A DNA stretch of 64,000 nucleotides from Actinoallomurus sp963799975. Its GTDB lineage: Bacteria > Actinomycetota > Actinomycetes > Streptosporangiales > Streptosporangiaceae. How positions within the stretch are numbered: the stretch's first letter is position 1; the number at the start of each line of letters is the position of its first letter. Position numbers and translations under genes: made by a program. Below are positions 60,583 through 64,000 of this stretch, piece by piece. The stretch is from NCBI GenBank assembly GCA_963799975.1, contig CAWCZF010000006.1, positions 2,976,001-3,040,000 of the forward strand, given 5' to 3'. The notes under the pieces are model-generated. The model had not been told where the DNA came from, made no database searches, and saw only the letters and a program-made list of their open reading frames with translations.

Positions 60583-60987
60583 CTACCCCTCTTCGTCTCC
60601 GGCCTTGGACATGACCTCCGAGACGACGCCGTAGGCGGCGACCCAGTCCTTCTCCAGCTCGGCGGTCCACGCGTCGCCGCTGAAGTAGCGAAGGGTCGCG
60701 ATGAGGCTCGCGCCGACCTCCGGGTAGTGCTCGGCGCTCACGCCGAAGCCGTGATGACGGCGCCCCAGTCGCTGTAGGTAGGGGACCAATTCCTCAGGGT
60801 TGTCAACCCATTCGACGATCTGTGCGAGCGCCGCGAGGAGCACCTGGTGCTGCTGCGCCATCGAGGCGGGGAAAAGCGAGCGGTAGCCGGGATTGCGCTC
60901 GAAAAGATCCGCGTAGAAGTACTCGGCCACATCCACGCCGTGTTCGCCAACCTGCGCAAAGTTATCTTTCAGCCGCTGAGCGTCCAT
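60583..60987 (-). CDS. Single-domain globin
   Basis: 134-residue globin related to the heme domain of the next gene: both start M-D-A-Q-x-L-K-D-N-F-A and share Y-F/S-A-D-L-F, R-N-P-G, L-F-P and S-L-I/V-A-T-L-R-Y-F-S-G. The B10 Tyr25 and proximal His78 (G-R-R-H-H-G-F-G-V) are present, so it should bind heme and O2 or NO, but it has no reductase half. It may depend on a separate reductase or work as a sensor or store. ATG 60987 with AGGAAGGGG upstream. Confidence 0.86.
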   Translation of the reverse strand: MDAQRLKDNFAQVGEHGVDVAEYFYADLFERNPGYRSLFPASMAQQHQVLLAALAQIVEWVDNPEELVPYLQRLGRRHHGFGVSAEHYPEVGASLIATLRYFSGDAWTAELEKDWVAAYGVVSEVMSKAGDEEG

Positions 60988-61171
60988 GAAACCCCTTCCT
61001 GTGCCGAAGACCCTCAATTCCTAACGACTCGGGCGACCTTGCGCAAGTGTTACGGAAGGTTAGGTAGTGACGGTTGTGACACAGGAGGTCGACGCCCCGA
61101 ACACAGTGGGCGACGAATTATGATCGGCCTGCATTGATGCTCACGGAGGGGCCGAAAACGCCCAGAGCGTA

Positions 61172-64000
61172 TCAGGCAGGCTCGGGCTCGCGGAGCCGCT
61201 GGCTGATCACCTGAGTGACGCCGTCGCCGCGCATGCTGACGCCGTAGAGCGCGTCCGCGCCCTCCATCGTCCGCTTCTGGTGCGTGATCACGATGAGCTG
61301 CGACGACTCGCGCAGCTCCTCGAAGATGCCCAGCAGGCGCTGGGTGTTGGTGTCGTCGAGCGCGGCCTCGACCTCGTCCAGCACGTAGAACGGCGACGGA
61401 CGCGCCTTGAAGATGGCGACGAGGAACGCGATGGCCACCAGCGAGCGCTCGCCGCCGGACAGCAGGGACAGCCGCTTGACCTTCTTGCCCGGCGGCCGCG
61501 CCTCGACCTCGATGCCGGTGGTGAGCATGTCCTCCGGCTCGGTCAGCGACAGGCTCCCCTCGCCGCCGGGGAACAGCCGGGAGAAGATCCCCTCGAACTC
61601 GCGCGCCGTGTCCTCGTAAGCCGAGGTGAACACCTGCTCGACCCGCTCGTCCACCTCCTTGACGACCGTCAGCAGGTCGCGGCGGGTCTTCTTGAGGTCC
61701 TCCAGCTGCGAGGTCAGGAAGGCGTGCCGCTCCTCAAGGGCGGCGAACTCCTCCAGCGCCAGCGGGTTGACCTTGCCGAGCTGGGTGAGCTGGCGTTCGG
61801 CCTGCTTCGCGCGCTTCTCCTGCGTCGCCCGGTCGTACGGCTCCGGGACGGCGTCCTCGGGAGCGTCGGCCGCGGGCGGCACGAGCTGGTCGGGACCGTA
61901 CTCGGCGATGAGCACCTCCACCTCCAGCCCGAACTCGGTCATCGCCCGCTCCCCCATCTGCTCCAGCCGCAGCCGCCGCTCCGCGCGCGAGACCTCGCTG
62001 CCGTGGGCGACGTTGATCAGTCGCTCGTGCTCGCCCGTCAGCTCGCGCACGCGGGCGCGTACGGCCTTCAGCTCCTCCTCACGCGCGGCACGCGCGCGTT
62101 CGGCCGCCTCGCGGGCGGCGACGGCCGAGGCGATCGAGGTCTCGATGCGGGCGAGCGCGGTGCGCGCGCCGATGAGGACCGCCTGCGCGACGCGGGCGTC
62201 GCGTGCGCGCCGCTCGCGGCGTTCGGCGGCGCGTGCGCGGTCGGCGCGCTCCTGCACGGCCGCCTGAAGGAGCCGCTCGGCCCGGCCGGTGATCGCGGTG
62301 ACCCGCTCCTCAGCCGTGCGTACGTTGAGGCGCGCCTCCATCTCGGCGGCACGCAGCTCCTGGCAGCGCTCGGCCAGCTCGTCGCGGCGCCCAGTGTCGG
62401 GCTCATCCGGCTCGTCCGGCTCGTCCTCGGCCGCCGCCAGGCGTTCGCGCAGCCGCTCGTGCGCCTCGGCGTCGCGTTCGCGCGCCTCCTCGGCGGTGCG
62501 GACCGAGGCCGCCAGGCGTTCGGTCTCCTGGCGTGCGGCACGCGCGGCGGCCTGCAGGCCGGCCACGTGCCGCGCCTCCTGCGCCGCCGCGGCGGCGGCC
62601 TCGCGCAGCCGGGCGCCCACCCGGTCGAGACCGGCCTGGGCGCGGTTGACGCCGGCCTGCGCCTCGCCGACCGCGGCCTGCGCCGCCTCGAGGACCGCCT
62701 GGGCGCGCTGTTCGGCCGACGCGGCCTCCTCCAGCGCGACGGCGGTGTGCTCGGCCTTCTCACGCGCCGCGGCGAGCCGCTCGGCGGCCTCGTCGCGCGC
62801 GGCGCGAAGCTGGAGCGAGCTCTGCCGGCCGCCGCCGCCGCCGAGCGCCCAGTGCGCGCCTAGCAGGTCGCCGTCGCGGGTGACCGCGCGCAGCGCGGGC
62901 GTGTCGCGTACGAGCGCGGCCGCCGCCGGCAGGTCCGCCACGACCACGACCCCGGCGAGCAGGTGGCGCACGGCATGGCGTACGGGCTCGGCCGCGGTGA
63001 CCAGGTCGCTCGCGAGGCGTGCCCCGTACGGGAGGTCGGGGCGCCCGGCCTCGCCCGGCGGCCCGTCGCCGACGACGAGACCGGCCTGGCCGGAGTCGCC
63101 GGCGCGCAGCATCGCGAGCGCGGACGCGGCGGTGTCGAGCGAGGCGACGGCGACGGCCTCGGCCGCCGCGCCCAGAGCGGCGGCGACCGCGACCTCCGCG
63201 CCGGGCTCGACCGACAGGAGCGAGGCGAGGGTGCCGAGCACGCCGTCGAGGCCACCACCCGTGCCGCCGTCGACGCCGGCGGCGAGGATCGCCTCCCCGC
63301 CGTCCGCCGCGCTGCCCAGGGTGAGCTCGAGCGCCTCCACGCGCGCATGAAGCGCGGTCACGTCCCTCTGCGCGGCCTGGTCGGCGCCGCGTGCCGCGCC
63401 GACGCGCTCGTGCGCGTCGCGGGTGGCGCGGCGCGGTGCCTCGACCGCCTCGCGCGCCTGCTCGGCCGCCTCCTTGGCCTGGTCGAGGATCTCCTGGGCG
63501 CGGTCGTTCTCGGCGGCCAGCTCCGGATCCTCGGCGGCCTGGGTCTCCTGCGAGGAGTACTCCGCCTCGGCGGCCTCCGCACGCGCGGCGGCCTGCTCGC
63601 GCGCCTCGGCGAGCCGGCCGATCTCCGCCTCGGTGGCCTGCATCTTGCTGTCCAGTGCGCCGACCTGGCCGCGCAGCCGGGCGAGGCCCTCGCGGCGGTC
63701 CGCGGCGGCGCGCGCCGCGGCCTGCAGGCGGCGTTCCTCGGTCTCCAGCGCGCCCTCGGCCTCGCCGCGCTCGCGCACGGACTCGGCGAGCATCTCCTCC
63801 ACCGCCTCCAGCCGCGCGCCGAGCACCTCCTCCTGCTCACGCACCTCGGCGGCCTCGCGCTCCATGTCCTCCGGATCGCGGCCGCGCCGGTCCTCGTCCT
63901 GCGCCTCGGCGGCGTGGCGGTGCCGCTCGGCGGCGACCTCGCCCACGCCGCGCAGGCGCTCGCGGAGCGAGGACAGGGCGTACCAGGTCTCCTGGGCTCG
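61172..64000 (-). CDS. smc: Chromosome partition protein SMC (5' part cut by window edge)
   Basis: The last 942 residues of SMC; the N-terminal ATP-binding head lies beyond the right edge. The frame is open through base 64000 (…Q-E-T-W-Y-A-L-S-S-L), so the GTG at 63946 is not the start. Visible from N to C are one coiled-coil arm, the hinge (around residues 250-380, Gly/Ala/Val-rich), the returning coil rich in Ala/Arg/Glu heptads, and the C-terminal head with L-S-G-G-E-R-S-L-V-A and Walker B F-Y-V-L-D-E-V-E-A-A-L-D. It acts with ScpA/B in chromosome folding. Confidence 0.95.
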   Translation of the reverse strand, partial: RAQETWYALSSLRERLRGVGEVAAERHRHAAEAQDEDRRGRDPEDMEREAAEVREQEEVLGARLEAVEEMLAESVRERGEAEGALETEERRLQAAARAAADRREGLARLRGQVGALDSKMQATEAEIGRLAEAREQAAARAEAAEAEYSSQETQAAEDPELAAENDRAQEILDQAKEAAEQAREAVEAPRRATRDAHERVGAARGADQAAQRDVTALHARVEALELTLGSAADGGEAILAAGVDGGTGGGLDGVLGTLASLLSVEPGAEVAVAAALGAAAEAVAVASLDTAASALAMLRAGDSGQAGLVVGDGPPGEAGRPDLPYGARLASDLVTAAEPVRHAVRHLLAGVVVVADLPAAAALVRDTPALRAVTRDGDLLGAHWALGGGGGRQSSLQLRAARDEAAERLAAAREKAEHTAVALEEAASAEQRAQAVLEAAQAAVGEAQAGVNRAQAGLDRVGARLREAAAAAAQEARHVAGLQAAARAARQETERLAASVRTAEEARERDAEAHERLRERLAAAEDEPDEPDEPDTGRRDELAERCQELRAAEMEARLNVRTAEERVTAITGRAERLLQAAVQERADRARAAERRERRARDARVAQAVLIGARTALARIETSIASAVAAREAAERARAAREEELKAVRARVRELTGEHERLINVAHGSEVSRAERRLRLEQMGERAMTEFGLEVEVLIAEYGPDQLVPPAADAPEDAVPEPYDRATQEKRAKQAERQLTQLGKVNPLALEEFAALEERHAFLTSQLEDLKKTRRDLLTVVKEVDERVEQVFTSAYEDTAREFEGIFSRLFPGGEGSLSLTEPEDMLTTGIEVEARPPGKKVKRLSLLSGGERSLVAIAFLVAIFKARPSPFYVLDEVEAALDDTNTQRLLGIFEELRESSQLIVITHQKRTMEGADALYGVSMRGDGVTQVISQRLREPEPA

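Noticed and set aside
61280..62863. Long plus-strand frames opposite smc.
   Set aside because: Shadows of the Ala/Arg/Glu-rich coiled coil; SMC signature motifs are on the minus strand.

Overview
This window is chromosomal DNA from a high-GC actinomycete. The diagnostic genes are a DUF2469 protein, long acidic or Lys/Ala-rich tails on ribosomal proteins S2 and S16, DivIVA/Wag31-type proteins, an amtB-glnB-glnD operon with GlnR-like half-sites, an alpha-lytic/streptogrisin-type protease and a PucR regulator. The conserved core block (rlmN, cdsA-frr-pyrH-tsf-rpsB, dprA-comM-yraN, rnhB, lepB, rplS-trmD-rimM-khpA-rpsP, ffh, glnD-glnB-amtB, ftsY, globins, smc) has the gene content of Streptomyces and Mycobacterium chromosomes, but whiG and xerC are not between dprA and rpsB. 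A Streptosporangiales/Thermomonosporaceae-like source is my guess; the sequence alone does not fix it.

Layout. 1-5.7 kb: an acetyltransferase, an MMPL exporter with a divergent TetR regulator, a small zinc-ribbon protein, an orphan polyamine-type binding lipoprotein and a small unknown gene. 6.2-12.1 kb: a possible beta-amino-acid module with CoA-acylating semialdehyde dehydrogenase, class III aminotransferase, PucR regulator and DmpA/BapA-type P1 peptidase, with a pterin dehydratase in the middle. 12.1-17.4 kb: a GT-C-like membrane protein, a secreted serine protease, a quinone oxidoreductase/ArsR pair, a DinB protein and a PH-domain protein. 17.4-26.3 kb: a polyamine import and degradation island (oxidoreductase, potC, potB, potD, potA, aldehyde dehydrogenase, then a divergent Lrp regulator and aminotransferase). 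26.3-34 kb: a PNPOx-like protein, a DUF2079 membrane protein, a HIT protein, an ABC exporter, a four-repeat DivIVA protein, rlmN and a SUFU-domain protein.

34.1-50.3 kb is the translation/secretion core. Here yraN-comM-dprA are on the plus strand, opposite to rpsB and rnhB; compared with M. tuberculosis this looks like a local inversion. Beyond dprA lies a non-coding array of eleven 17-bp repeats. 50.5-64 kb holds a MarR/cupin pair with three operator-like repeats, a secreted protein of unknown function, the nitrogen-sensing operon amtB-glnB-glnD, ftsY, a DivIVA-like protein, a flavohemoglobin next to a single-domain globin paralogue, and smc running off the right edge.

The clearest regulatory DNA is a pair of TetR-type repeats (2585-2615), a 20-bp palindrome between the oxidoreductase and arsR (15843-15862), three MarR-type repeats (51010-51071), GlnR-like sites upstream of amtB (57180-57248) and two consensus DnaA boxes around the M23 peptidase gene (38465-38473, 39135-39143). 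I found no tRNA, rRNA, insertion sequence, prophage or CRISPR array. The least explained items are the 17-bp repeat array, the P1-peptidase/aminotransferase module, the four-repeat DivIVA protein and the SUFU-domain gene.
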